From: Mesorhabditis belari
Lineage: Eukaryota; Nematoda; Chromadorea; Rhabditida; Rhabditidae
Assembly (NCBI GenBank): GCA_958450365.1
Contig: CAUEEP010000742.1
Span: 5,437,001 to 5,501,000, forward strand
DNA length: 64,000 bases
Reading direction: 5' to 3'
The notes under the pieces are model-generated. The model was not told the origin of the DNA and made no database searches. It saw nothing but the letters and a program-made list of their open reading frames with translations. Made by a program: the position numbers and the translations under genes. Of this stretch, positions 43,385 to 55,329 are shown piece after piece (within the stretch, counting starts at the first letter, position 1; every line of letters begins with the position of its first letter).

Positions 43385-43806
43385 TTGAAATCGTTTTCCT
43401 TGAAAGAACAACGAAATGATACACAAATCTCATTCAATATTCGATTAACAATTGCTCACTTGCAATCACTGAATCAACCACCGGTTATGATCGAGAATTC
43501 AATTTACCATCTAAATATTCACAACAAATTTTTCACTGGCTTTTCCACAGTATTTCTTCTCTTCGTTTCTTTGAAATCTGTAACAATTACTTTAATGATT
43601 TCAATGAATTCAAAACTGTGCTACTTAATGTGAACACAGTTCAAAAGTTTACTGCCAATCAATTTCCCGTTCTGAGCTTTAATCAACTCAACTCAACCAC
43701 CGGTTATTATCGAGAATTCAACTTGCCATCTCATTTCATCAAATCATTTCAAATCTATTTATTCATTTATTTTTGTCACAATATTTGCATAAAAGAATTG
43801 AAATAA
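43385..43806 (+). pseudogene. rearranged partial copy of the F-box-like gene
   Basis: 43400-43690 repeats codons about 68-165 of the intact gene with scattered substitutions and one deleted base (ATCTCATTC for ATCTCAATTC). It then jumps back and repeats the CAACCACCGGTTAT segment a second time before diverging. No F-box and no complete frame. Confidence 0.85.
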
Positions 43807-43838
43807 GGTTTTGAATGTTGATATCAATGAATTTATGT

Positions 43839-44107
43839 CTATTTCTTTCCAAGACCAAGTCGAGCCTGTGAATTGATGCCATAGGGTCCTTGGACTGAAA
43901 AATGAAAGATTACGGTGACTCTCAAAAGTAGAAGTAGACTTTAGAGAAGGAGAAGGCTAGAGAATCTTTTAGAGAAGGGTTTTACTTGCAAGAAACACAT
44001 TGAAACTATCGTAGTACTTCTATAAAACCCATACCTCCCAATCCCAATTGTGCCATCGCCATCGCCATCACGGTCATCACGAAGAGTACAGTAGTCAAGA
44101 ATTTCAT
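43839..44107 (-). CDS. secreted short peptide, 42 aa
   Basis: Two exons: 44107-44035 and 43894-43839 (129 nt). Signal peptide MKFLTTVLFVMTVMAMAMA, then QLGLG|VQGPYGINSQARLGLGKK. The terminal GKK could be trimmed to an amide donor glycine. Closest relative is the damaged copy at 41379-41734; next is the GKR peptide at 39959-40212. Smallest and last member of the minus-strand peptide cluster. Confidence 0.75.
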
Positions 44108-44423
44108 GGTTTTTGTTTTTGAGAATTCAACTGATTTTCTTGAAATTCTTTCAACTATTTATACTAGATTTCTTTAAGAAAATCCATTTTTTTTAGATAT
44201 CCACCAAGTTCCACGAAAACAAAGTTGTTTTTAAAGTATTTCTTTTTGGCTTTTTGGCTTTTCAGTGATGTTCACGAAATCCTTTCCTTCAAGGACAGTC
44301 TAGATATTTTTTGAAAAAAAGAAAGAAATCTAGAGATCATTGAGAGTTTTCTGATCATCTATTTTTAAAATATAAAATTAGAAACAGATTTTATTTGTCA
44401 AATACATTTTGATTGAAAATTTT

Positions 44424-47400
44424 TCAAGCCGTTCGCGTTTGACCAATCTTTTGATCTAAACGAGCCACGTCGGCTTCTCTCTGAAAAGATTTTATCGTTA
44501 AAAATCTTTAGATAAATAAATTCTCTACTCAAATAATCACCATTTTAATCTCATCGGTGATCTTTTTGTCCAAAACATTCTTCACCGTTGTCACCGATTC
44601 GGCCAACTTTCTAATAGCGATCTTCGATTCATCCAAATCGCGGCGGAACTGACCCTGAATCAAATTGCTGTCAAATGAAACGGTGAGATAGTTTTCACTA
44701 AACGATAAGCACGCTACATATATATATGTTGTGTTCGATTTAGATTTCCGTCCGATTTAGATTCAATCTAAATCGGACGTCCGATTTAGATTACAGTCTA
44801 TATCGGACGTCCGATTTAGACTCAATCTAAATCGGACGTCTTATATATAGATTGAACAATAATATAAACATGTTTAATATATGTTCTTAAGCGTTTTCTG
44901 TAGTTTTCTGCATTTTTCAAAGGTCTGTTACTGTCTTTTTCTGAAAAGAAAACCCAACTATGAAATAATCAATAAAAGACCTTTGAAAATGCAGAAAACT
45001 ACAGAAAACGCTTAAGAACATATACTAAACATGTTTATATTATTGTTCAATCTATATAAGACGTCCGATTTAGATTGAGTCGTCCGATATAGACTGTAAT
45101 CTAAATCGGACGTCCGCGATAAGTTCAATCTAAATCGGACGTCCGATTTAGATTCAATCTAAATCGGACGGAAATCTAAATCGGACACAACATATACATA
45201 TATTTAAAATATTTCTAGTTTTAGTCTTTAGAAATATTTAAATGACAAATTCAGTTTTTTCATTAATTTTCTTTTTCCCCACATCAACTTGTGTCTGTTG
45301 ATCTCCATTGTTTATTTGCTGAGCGATCGCTGGATTTTGCTGCAACTTTACAAAGGCCTCTTGCAACTCTTTTATAGCCAAATATCTAAAAGAGAGAAAT
45401 TGATACCATAATATTGAATATTGATAAAATTGATACCGTTCTATTCTATTCTATATTCTATTTCTAAAATCCTCAACCTCTCCTCTTCTTCTTTATCGAT
45501 TCGAGCGTTCAATTGATGTTTGATGTTATCGGCTTTCGCGGACAACTCGTTCAACTAAATAATAAAAAAGTTTAAGAGCTTCTAAAGTAAATTAAGCAAT
45601 TAAAATCAATGACGATTTTCAATTGAAGCTTTCTTCAATACTATCCGGTTATAACTCCCCTTACTTTAACAACTAACTAGATTAAACCTATAATATTGTT
45701 ACATCTACTTTATTTGTTTATTTATTCTATCTTTTTATCTATCTAAAGCATCTTTGTTCTGAAATTATAACCTAAAAATATCTAATACTTAAATTAACAA
45801 CACTTTTTCTCAAAAGATCTGGATAGGATATGCAAAAACGGGTGGAAAGGTCTAACCGGATAGTACCTGTTCTTCTATACTTACATCTTGTGGAATCTGC
45901 TTCTCAACTTTGTCCCGTATTCTGTCCTGTGTCTCCTCCATTTCCTGAATTTAGAAGTTTCATACAAATATTTGCAAACAAACATCATTGAGATCGTCCA
46001 ATTTGTCGACTTGCTTCTTCAGCTTATTCACTTCAGCACTGTCCGTCATCCCAGCCAACTTGTCGTTGAGATCTCGCTTGTCTTTGTATAACCCTGAAAG
46101 AATTGTGTTTCAGTTTGAAAAGTGTCTCCAAAATCGAATAAAATCGACTATTTTCGCACAAACAAACCTTGTTGAACTTTAGACATTTTCTCTTCCAAAA
46201 GAAGCAACCCTTCCATCGAGAGTTTGTTCTTGTCGGCAGCGATCGCCTCCATTTCGCGGCGCATCTAAAAACGTTTTTAACTCCGAATTCAACTTGATAA
46301 ATCACTACAAACCGCATCAAAATCAATCTGTGGCACTTTGACATTCTCTTTTCCTTTCTCAACATCAGCCATCGATTTTTGAAGGGCTGTTGTGTGGCCG
46401 TTGAGCCTTTCCTCAATTTCGGTCACCTTTGACAAAAGGCCTTTCTCATGGAGCTTTCTGAAAAGTGATAAACTAAAGTCATTAAGGCATGAGAATCACC
46501 GATTCTGCATCTCCGAGGTGACCATTTTATCTAATTTCTTATTTCCCAATTCAAGGTGATGCTCAAGGGCGGCCAAAGCCTCATTGACTTTTTGGAAGCG
46601 CTCCTTGTTCTTATTTCGATCGTTCTAAAACCTCAGATCAAAGCAAAACTGAAACTGAAGATGAATCATCTACCACTGAACCTACCTGTACAGCTTTTCC
46701 AAGTGCATCAATTTGATCAGCTTGTGTTTTAAAGCCGACTTCCATCCGTCTCCGCAAATCATCATCGACCGCAGCATGAACGTCGGCTTGTTGTTTTAAT
46801 GCCTGAGTTTTGGAGAATATTTTAATTGAAGTCAGTTAAATTCTCAAAGATTTTGATTCTTCACAACCCACCGCCTCTATTGCCGCAAATCGTTTATTCA
46901 TGTCGTCTCTCAACTTTTGTTGACTCTCGTTCATTGATTTTGTTACCTAAACGTATTCTTAGCTTTATGTGGTACAATTCTTATTATTTTCATTTTTCAT
47001 ACTTCATTCGTGATCAGATGAATCTTGTCATTGAGTCTCTTTGTCTCTTCACTCAATTTCTCCTTGTCTCGATCTCCCTTCTTTGCGAGATTCCCAAGTA
47101 CTTCTTGTTTTTGTCGATCTTGTTCTCGAATGATCTCTTGAAGTCGTTGGATTCTAGAGTATTTATGGCAATAAAATTGATCTTTAGGCTTAGAATTGCT
47201 CTTTTCAAACCCACGTCTCAGCCGACGCTCGATCGGCTCTTTCCCTTTCATGTTGTTCTTTCTCGAGTTGTTTCTGCAGCTGTCCAAGTGTTCCACCGAG
47301 ACCTCTGACCTTTTCATCAAGTTTTTGGCTAGCGTCAGCAATTTTCTAAACTTTATATTAACATACTTTTTATCTACAAAAATTCACATTTGGATCGACA

Positions 47401-49220
47401 ACAGGTCTCTGTTTCAACTCGTTGCTGAGCTGGGCAAGGTCTCGAGTCTAGAAAAACATTTATAGATTGTTTTCAAATGTGTAAAACCTGTCGATCCAAA
47501 GCACTCTTTAGACCGGAGAGATCTCCATTCAGGCCGCCAAGCTAAATTGAAAGTGGCTTTAGTTCCACAAGTAATCAAACTTTTCCATCCATACCCGTCA
47601 TTTCTCTCCGCAAATCATCGACATCTCGGGCTCTGAATGATAATTTTATTTGAGCTTAAAGGAAAATTGTTTGCTGCATTTTCAAATCCAAATTCTTTAG
47701 CTTACTTGACTCCATTTTCTTGTGCTGTTCGAAGTCGACCCTTCAAGTCATCATGATCTCGCTCTAGTCGGCGTCGAGCTTCCTGAAATACACTGGCCTT
47801 TGATGTGAATAACAATTTACCATTACAGTTATCCAGAAAAACTTCTAAGAATAAGATCATTTTGATATATCCTTCCAAAATCATATCGAGTTTCTTAGTG
47901 GTAAACCAATGTTGCAGGGTTTTTGGGAAGGACCAACCAAAATTTAGCGTGCTTATCGTTTAGTGAAAACTATCTCACCGTTTCATTTGACAGCAATGAT
48001 TTGTTTTGCTTTTGTAGATCGGCGATTTGTTGATTCAGTCGATCGATCGCTTTATTGTCGGGTCGTCGATCAACAATCGTTTTTGTCGGCTGCTGAACGA
48101 CGATTGGCGCTGAGGAGGCCGTTCGACGAGGTCTCTAGCTCACATTCAACTTTTGTTAAATGTTTTCAGTGCCAAAAAATTGGGGAAAACGGGATAGGGT
48201 GATGAAAGTATGCACATGGGGAAAGCAGAAGTATTTTTCTTTCTTTCCAATGATAAACTTGTTTTCAGTCTCTCAATCGAGTCCAAATTTGGTCTTTGTT
48301 TATGTCCATATTACGAATTTTGAATTTTTAAGGACTCTTTCAAACTAGTTCTAATCTGCATCTCACAAGGGAAAGTTCTTCAGCAGGGTTGTGCCAAAAA
48401 GCCCGTCAGGCAAGAAGCAAGGGCAAGGTAAGGTACACAGAAAACAAACGATTTACTAATGTAACCGCAATATAAGCCCTGACTTGCCTTGCCTGGACCA
48501 AGGGGTCACTTGCCTTGCCCGTTCTTGCCTGACAGTTTTTGCAGGCAAGGGCAAGGCAAGGGGACCCCAGGCTTGTCCTTGCCTTGCATTGCCTGGAAAT
48601 TATCCATTTGGCACAACCCTGCTCTTCAAACATGGGATCACTCTTTCTACTGTCTATCAATTCTTCCATCAAAGACCTGGCTAGACGATGAGTATCGATC
48701 ACCGGTGGATCGAGCGCGTTGCTATAGTTTAATTTTCATAACACACGCACATACGCAGAGAACAATGCCAGTAAGACTTTCAACTGACCCTTGTTGGTGG
48801 ATGTGCTGTCCCGGTCTTCGGTTTTCGAGGGCCTTGGCCTGATGGGCTAAATAGGTATTAGATCTGTAGGTATTAAGTACGTGATACATCTACATACACA
48901 TTCGTCTAATTTCTTGTTGTCAGACGTACTCAAAATTGACCTCAATGAATGGTTAATGAAAGAAGAATACATAAATGTAAATGTACAGTCAAAGGGGTAT
49001 TGTATTTTCTTTTTTGAAGGTTATAGTATTGTGACCAAAGAGTTTGCAAGAACTGCAAGTGTTAAGCGCAAATTTCAAGCCTCCAGAAGCAATGCAGCCG
49101 CGACTATTTCACAACTCACGCCAATCCGAGAATGATATCCTTTGCCGTATCTCGATTTCCTCTTTGTGGTTGTTCTCTTTCTCGACTCCGACTTCGCGAA
49201 GTTCTCGTTCGATTTGACAT
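44424..49220 (-). CDS. long coiled-coil protein, 619 aa, 19 exons
   Basis: Exons: 49220-49120, 48132-47979, 47782-47706, 47632-47581, 47541-47488, 47447-47388, 47345-47215, 47153-47003, 46946-46872, 46802-46686, 46624-46500, 46457-46313, 46264-46168, 46093-45984, 45944-45885, 45554-45478, 45385-45283, 44654-44541, 44480-44424 (1860 nt; all phases fit). The N-terminal 75 residues are Arg/Ser-rich and basic (MSNRTRTSRSRSRERE...). From about residue 80 to the end it is almost continuous heptad coiled coil rich in K/E/Q/L, with short breaks at GGLNGDLSGLK and RPVVDPN. The basic head with long rod recalls cytoskeletal or ciliary rod proteins (SF-assemblin or filament-like), but I recognise no family motif. 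Intron 1 holds a hAT-type MITE and the penultimate long intron a large hairpin element. Confidence 0.85.
44664..44716. repeat. inverted copy of the exon 2 / intron 2 junction
   Basis: 53 bp that are the exact reverse complement of 47945-47997 in the same gene. It comprises the last 19 bases of exon 2 and the first 34 of intron 2. It lies in the intron before exon 18, next to the hairpin element that starts at 44717. Confidence 0.85.
44717..45202. repeat. GTCCGATTTAGATT hairpin element, second copy
   Basis: About 480 bp, arms of GTCCGATTTAGATT units around an AAGCGTTTTCTGTAG core. The core contains CAAAGGTCTGTTACTGTC on one side only. Same outer ends as 9632-10228 but fewer arm units. Inserted in the intron between exons 17 and 18 of the coiled-coil gene. 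Confidence 0.85.
48384..48621. mobile_element. hAT-type MITE full of GCAAGG repeats
   Basis: Ends CAGGGTTGTGCCAAA and its complement, with flanking octamers TTCTTCAG and CTCTTCAA (6 of 8 matching) as expected of hAT target duplications. The body is dominated by GGCAAGGCAAGG and its complement, so it would fold. Located in intron 1 of the coiled-coil gene. Confidence 0.8.
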
Positions 49221-49920
49221 TACGACAGACTTTTAATAAATAGGCATAGTAAAATTTCCAAAAATTTAAGATTTCCTAGTTCTTTTTTCGCGAAAGAGTC
49301 CTCGTTTTGTTCGTTTTTTCAGCATGCACACCGCTTCCCTTGGATACGCTTTTGCTTTCTCGATGTGGGTGTTGAATTTTTGAGAGACGAGTGCAAAAAA
49401 CGGGATCTTTTTAAAATCGTAATCTCAAAAAAGTGCAGAAAATTCAAAGTAACAATTTTCTCGTTGTATTAAACTGTAAATCTTTTGAAATTTATCAGTC
49501 ATATAAGCCAAAAAGAAATTATCACAAATCAATAAGGACAGTCAACGAAAATCTCTACAAGCCATACACGCAAAATGACAAAAGTTTGAAGAATAAAGAG
49601 ACTAGGCTTTAACATACAGAGCTAAAATAAGCAATTAATCTACCAATTAAGCACTTGCATATTACAGGCACACGATTTCAATTTGAAAACGAATAAAAAA
49701 GAATTATGATTGTCAGCCAGCAAAAGAAATGACAAAATTGACCTGTGAATTCACCAGAAATTAACTGAAGAATTTAAAATTTAAAAATCTAATTATTATA
49801 ATAGGAAGGGGACTTAAAAGAGAGCTGATAAAGAAAAACATTATGAATAGACTAAAATTAGGGGAATGCTAAATAACTTAAGAACACCTGAGAGGGTAGA
49901 ACAAAGGACACCGAAGAATT

Positions 49921-51285
49921 TCAAAGTCCATTGAAGACCAAATCTTTCTTGTTGGCGACTTGCATATGAAGAACAGCTTGAGCGATCTCACCGACGATGC
50001 GGCTAAAAAGAAAAATCATAACACTTTTAATTACAGGCTGCGTGGTTATCGTCATTTCTAGAAAGCAAATCACTAAAGACTATCAAAAATCTTCAAAGGA
50101 AAAACAAAGTAAACTCAAATCAACCTGTATTCATTGTACTTCTCCTCCGTAAGTTGCGTCTTCGCGTATTTGTCGCTGATTTTTGTACCAGTGTCGTCCA
50201 AAATGTATCGATACTTTGTAGGCAAGCCTAACATGATCAAATTAGAATGCAAATAACTCAAACCTGTCCAACCAGAGTCATGCAGTGATCCGGGCTCCAC
50301 TTGAGAGCTGGCCATCTAAAATTTCAATCATATATCAATCGTAAAATGAATTCCTATATACAGTCGAACCTGGATACAACGAATTTGATATTCTAAAACA
50401 TGCCCAAAATTTCTGCGTAGCCGCCCCAGCCAAATGCAATCAGTGGCCGTCCAGAGCAGCTACGCAGAAAATTTGAGGCACGTTTTAGGTTCGTTATATC
50501 GAAGTCCGACCGTAACTCTTTTAAGGTTTCATGCAAAGTACTTGTCAAGATAACTGTTAGACTCAATCAATCGGAAAGTTAAAATCTATAATTTAAAAGA
50601 AAATCAATACTTCATCGTGTCGAGTGACGGCAGCCACGTATTGGTTGTAGCGATGCATGTACTCCTGAGTGTTCAAAGAGATTCCCTCGTGCTGCGTTAC
50701 GTCAATCACGCTCTAAAGAAAATAAATGTCTAAATTAAATCGTACGTTGAAAACAAAACAATGAATTCTTTATAACTCCGGATTATATTAAAAATTTAAA
50801 AAACGTTATAAATACCTCTTGAATCTCAGAGACAATCCCGTTGAGCAAATCCTCTTCGTTTTCTTGCTTGGGCGTCGAGTGAAAACCACCCTGTCCGTCC
50901 GTTTGTTCGATTGGATAGCCGCGAGAGCTAAAAGAAGAAATACATGTAGATAACAGATTAACTTAGATATTATTTTTCCCATATCTTGCGTTTGAGTCAA
51001 TTAAAATTTTGTATTAAAGTTTAAGAAACTCTATAAACTTACAAAGACTCGTGATTGCGCACACGTACCACATCACCGTCACCATCTTCAGAGAGTCGCT
51101 CGTACGGCCCTGAACAAAAATTTATGAATACAAATGTTTATAAACAAAAAACACAGAACTTAAATTAGACAGTAAACCAATATTTTCAGCAATTTTGATT
51201 TAAAAATACTTATTTTCTAAAACCAACCAGTTTGGTCGTTTTCCGCATCACCGCAGCAGCACAATCTCCGATAAAGTCCCGCCAT
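49921..51285 (-). CDS. LAMTOR1/p18-like Ragulator subunit, 191 aa, 7 exons
   Basis: Exons: 51285-51228, 51109-51043, 50927-50816, 50712-50611, 50315-50264, 50227-50125, 50002-49921 (576 nt). LAMTOR1 anchors the Ragulator complex to lysosomes and thereby recruits Rag GTPases and mTORC1. Matching features: an N-terminal cysteine cluster (CCC at 9-11) suited to lipidation, an acidic disordered N-terminal half, the block VIDVTQHEGISLNTQEYMHR corresponding to the family's IIDV...EYMDR helix, and a C-terminal helix RIVGEIAQAVLHMQVANKK. The classic Met-Gly myristoylation start is absent here (MAG), so membrane attachment would rest on cysteines. Length is close to the family's 160 residues plus a short insert. 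Start follows a TTTTTTTAG acceptor by two bases. Confidence 0.8.
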
Positions 51286-51299
51286 CCCTAAAAAAAATA

Positions 51300-52480
51300 A
51301 TATGAAAATCAGAAGCAAGTATAAAAAAACTATCTAACAATCGATAAACTTTAAAATAAAAAAAAGTCTTTTTATAAGTTTCATTAAGAAAACTATGAAG
51401 TGCACGCAGGGGTTTTAGGATTAAAGTTGCATAGGGCATTACAAAAGAAAAATAATATTACTGCTTGAAAGTACAGAAAATTAGGAAACAACACTTGTTG
51501 TTTTTCGCTGAATCGCCTTTGGAACTTTGGGAAAAATTTTTCTTTAGAGAACGAAAGGATCCTATAAACAAGGCCTTTTTCTCCGTCTTTTTCCCATTTG
51601 CCCATTTCGGTCAGCAAAGCAAAAAAATTTGTGGGGGTTCCCTAATCTCAACAAAGCTAATCTCTTCTGGAAAAGGGAAATAAAAAGAAGAAGCAAGAAA
51701 AAGTAGTCTGTGAGACGTTTCTTGACCAAAATGATAACTGAATTTGAGGAGAGTGAATTATAGCTTCGCAGTATAAAGTTTTTGATTATAACTCGTTGCT
51801 ACGGGAGATAGCTACCGTAAATACAGTAATTGGACTCCATGGGGTACTATTTTTTCCCTTCCCCTCTAGGGTGGGGTATGATTAGAGGGGGGGTACTATT
51901 AGAGAGGTGGGGTCCAATTACAGTATTTACGGTAGGTAATTTGTGCAAAGATGTAACTCCTGAAACAAAAACAAAAGCTGAAACTAAAACAATGGGGGGG
52001 GGGCTGTCTTGCACAAGTTCGTAACGATTTAATTTGAATTTAAGTTTGCGATTATTATACGAGATTCCAAGCTCGGATTCATTATGATTTCTACATTATC
52101 AGGATATAGATTTCTGTTTTTTTGTACTTTCGTTACTTGATCTTAGCCATTCACTTCGCACTTACTGTTAGAGTTTCTTTACATGCAAGTATAATAATAA
52201 GCTGTTTAAGCACGAGACGACGACTACTTTTCTCAGTTAGTCCGTTAACTTTTCAGCTTGCTTTGAGTCAAAGTACCCAACTTATTCAAATTCTTATGTT
52301 TTTGATAGTTTGAAACTCTCGTGCAATAAATACTTTGTAAAGGAGTCAATGTTTTTGCTGTGTTTTGGCTTTGAATGTTCATGCATTTCTGCGATTGAAT
52401 TGTAGTACTTGCATTGAATAGAAAGACTTTATTGAGCAAGCATATACAGAAACACTGTGGGTGTTCGCCTTGGTGGCGTC
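51300..52480. other. intergenic between LAMTOR1-like and collagen genes
   Basis: No gene seen. Contains a MITE at 51813-51934 and a G run near 51995. Several open frames here are under 75 codons and lack splice or family support. Confidence 0.5.
51813..51934. mobile_element. short MITE, TACCGTAAATACAGTAATTG
   Basis: 122 bp, ends TACCGTAAATACAGTAATTG and its complement, with inner GGGGTACTATT motifs mirrored. A short relative of the elements at 37001-37291 and 61948-62212. Confidence 0.85.
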
Positions 52481-52491
52481 TGGGTTCGCGT

Positions 52492-53674
52492 TTAGCGGCG
52501 AGTTCCGTCCTCGAAGAAGACTCCTCCGTCGATGGCGCAGTATTTGGGGCAGATACCCTTCTCTCCCGATGGTCCTGGTTGTCCAGGAGATCCGGGGGTT
52601 CCTGGGTTTCCGTCGGATCCGGGTTGTCCATCGGGTCCGGGCGGTCCCTTTGGTCCAGGTTGTCCTGGGCCTCCAGGTCCTCCAGGTCCTCCAGGTGGTC
52701 CAGCGGGTCCGGCTGGTCCAGGCGCTCCAGCTGGTCCGGGTTGTCCAGGGACGAGTGGCTCGCTCTGGGCGGGGGCTCCAGGCTGTCCAGGGCCTCCGGG
52801 GGCTCCAGGGTTTCCGGGTGGTCCAGGTGGTCCTTTGGGTCCAGGTTGTCCAGGTCCGGCATCTCCTCCAGGGGCTCCAGGCTGTCCAGGGGCTCCAGCA
52901 TCTCCAGATGGTCCTGGTGGTCCAGGGGGTCCGGGAGGTCCAGCTGGGCAAGGCTTGCATGGTGGTGGGGTGGTTGGTTCGCAAGGCGACTGTGGTGGGC
53001 GTCCAGGGTTTCCAGGGAGTCCAGGAGCTCCGGGCTAAAGAGAGGAAGATAAATAGAAACAAGAGGATTTGGGGTACCTTTCCGGGGCGTCCAGGCTTTC
53101 CGGGAGATCCAGCTGATCCAGCTGGTCCGGGAAGGCAGCATCCATCGCAGCTGCCGCCACCTCCGGTTTGTTGGTTGTTGGTAACTCCAGAGTCTCCGTA
53201 TCCAGCCTGACGGGCAGTTCTGTTTCCAGCGGGCATCTCCTTGAGCTCGTTAACTCCGGTCCAAATACCACGAGCAGAGTCCTGAAAGGATCAAATGTAT
53301 GTGCTTGTAATTAGAACTTTCAGAACTGGCTATTGTTGTATAATAGTAAGTAAGAGGGATAGACTTTAAGAACTAATTGTAAGACTAAGGAGTGCCAAGA
53401 AAGCATTTCCACCAACCTTGCAGTACTTGACATCAGTGTTGATGCTCTTCTTGACGTGGTTCACATAGTTGTAGACCATCGGCAAGGTGACACACACCGA
53501 GAAGACGGCCACGACAGAGAAGGCCACAGCCGAGTAGGCGACGAATTTGTAGGCTAAAAGAGAGGGAATTCAAGTAAAGGAAGGGTTTTTGAAGACTAGT
53601 TTAGAAAAACTTTAAAGTAAAGTGATCAAAAGTAAGTGAAATCAAATACCTTTGACACGTTGATCGAACTCCAT
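52492..53674 (-). CDS. cuticle collagen, 302 aa, 4 exons
   Basis: Exons: 53674-53650, 53553-53417, 53281-53078, 53034-52492 (909 nt). Structural protein of the nematode cuticle, secreted by epidermis. It has the standard layout: a short N-terminus [20 protein letters not shown], one hydrophobic span (about 12-33), a conserved VKYCK block, and an RTAR subtilisin-type processing site (75-78). Cysteine cluster CDGCC (99-103) is followed by a Gly-X-Y block, then a Cys-containing break (C140, C148, C151), and long Gly-X-Y blocks interrupted once near AQSEPLVPG. The C-terminal domain has C284 and C288 and ends FFEDGTRR. Codon use is strongly GGA-CCN biased, typical of highly expressed collagens. 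The mirrored glycine/proline frame on the other strand is an artefact of GGTCC symmetry. Confidence 0.95.
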
Positions 53675-53699
53675 TGCTGAGTCCTAGATGAGACCAGAG

Positions 53700-54870
53700 T
53701 CTGTCAAATGATTGCCCATTCGCGTTTATATACTCCTCAAGATGGAGTCTTCCCCCTCCCACAAAATGATATGAATCTTTTGTCCATCTTTCACATGGAA
53801 ATTGAAGAAAAAGAAGCTCTAGAGAGAAAGGCATCGGCTGGCGAAAAAGGGAAAAAACTTGTGTGTTTCTCTCAATGCTTTAGGCGAGTTGATGGCTGTT
53901 CTTTGTAGGCTTTTCTCTCATACCGTTAAGCTCTAATTGCAAAAGAGTTTCTTTATAAGAATCTCTGCTCATTTGATGTTTCTCTCGTGCCAAATTCTTT
54001 GACTCCATTCAAGACTGTCTTTCTGCTATCTAACCAACAACTTTTCCCATTCGAACTCTCAATCCACTTCACAATTCCATATTCCCTCATTTTCTCTCCA
54101 CAATCCATTTCATCTTTTCTGATTATTCTCTTCTCATCCACTCTCTCGATAGTTTAGCGCTCATTTAGCTTCTCCCTCCTTTTCCTCCACAAAGCCAAAT
54201 GTGAACTGATTCACTCATCGGAAAGAGACGGAGACAAACAAATGCTTTCGGTAAAAAACGAAACTTACGCAGTTCTTGTTTGTCACTCTCTTTTTTTTCC
54301 GTTTTCTTTTCTCTCATCGATGTTTATTGCCTCTTCGGACTGATGTGAGGACGACCCTCAACAAGGTCATTTCTCTCTTCAATATATCGCTGATTTCTTT
54401 TGTTTAAAGGCTTCTCTTTTTCCCCTCGCTCCTATCTGCCATTTGATAGCTTCATTTGGAAGTTTGCGAACCGATAGTGAATTTTTTGTAATTTGAAGAG
54501 AGAAAGAAAAGTTAAAAGCGTTATGAATTGAGCAAATGATCTCAATGAGATTTCTCTGTTCACTGTAAAAAGAGAGAGGTTAAGTGGTTGATTTCACTTG
54601 AAACGTCGTGTGTTCGCTTCCCATTTTTCATTTGCACAACGGCTGTGATTTTAATTTGCTTATTGCGGTTATTGCTTTCAAAATCGGCTTATCTTTTTTT
54701 TGAACTTTAAAGCCTCTTTACTTTTAAAAGCTGATTGAAATTTTTTTAAAGTGTTAAACTACATCTTATATTCAATGTTAATGCCTTACACAGTATATGT
54801 TTTTATTTGAGAAATTATATTATAATTAAATTATAATTATATATTTATTTTAAATCTTAGAAATTTGGCC
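53700..54870. other. collagen upstream region
   Basis: About 1.2 kb without a gene, upstream of the collagen on its minus strand, so it should hold its promoter. I cannot point to a convincing motif. Confidence 0.4.
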
Positions 54871-54875
54871 GAATT

Positions 54876-55327
54876 GCGGAAAAGGGAACGGATACAGTAC
54901 TTTCTGCAGTAATTGTGTTTATGTCGAATTCCTTGCAGCACCAAATCCTTACACGCACGTGCAATAAACAATAAACTGACGCTACAGTAAGATGAATGTT
55001 GACTGAGGTATTCAGATTATGAGTTTAGAATCAAGTAAAGCTCAACTGGATACGACAATGATGAAAATCCTAAGTGCTTTGGTTGACTGATTTGGTTAAA
55101 ATCGGCTAGTTGCGTTATGTTTAAAATGTATTCCGCTTGAAGAGTTCGGCTTTTTCAAGCTTCCGCAAGCTTCCGCAAGCTTCCGCAAGCTTCCGCAAGC
55201 TTCCACAAGCTACCGCGATCTTGCTACCCTAATCATAATTGTACTGAAAGTTGAAATGTTTTAAAGAAACGAATTTTGACAGAAACACAATCACTGCAGA
55301 AAGTACTGTATCCGTTCCCTTTTTCGC
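54876..55327. mobile_element. 452-bp MITE with 45-bp ends and ATT target site
   Basis: Ends GCGGAAAAGGGAACGGATAC and GCGAAAAAGGGAACGGATAC (on opposite strands) extend to AGTACTTTCTGCAGT. Flanked on both sides by ATT, compatible with a PIF/Harbinger-type 3-bp duplication. Interior holds the AAGCTTCCGC array. Confidence 0.8.
55155..55215 (+). repeat. CAAGCTTCCG tandem array
   Basis: Five to six copies of the 10-bp unit CAAGCTTCCG inside the MITE 54876-55327. Confidence 0.9.
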
Positions 55328-55329
55328 AT

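Noticed and set aside
52414..53210. Long glycine/proline, serine and valine-rich frames over the collagen, including a plus-strand Gly-Pro frame
   Set aside because: GGTCC codon pairs read as Gly-Pro on both strands. Only the minus-strand set has the collagen N-terminus, splice sites and conserved C-terminal domain.
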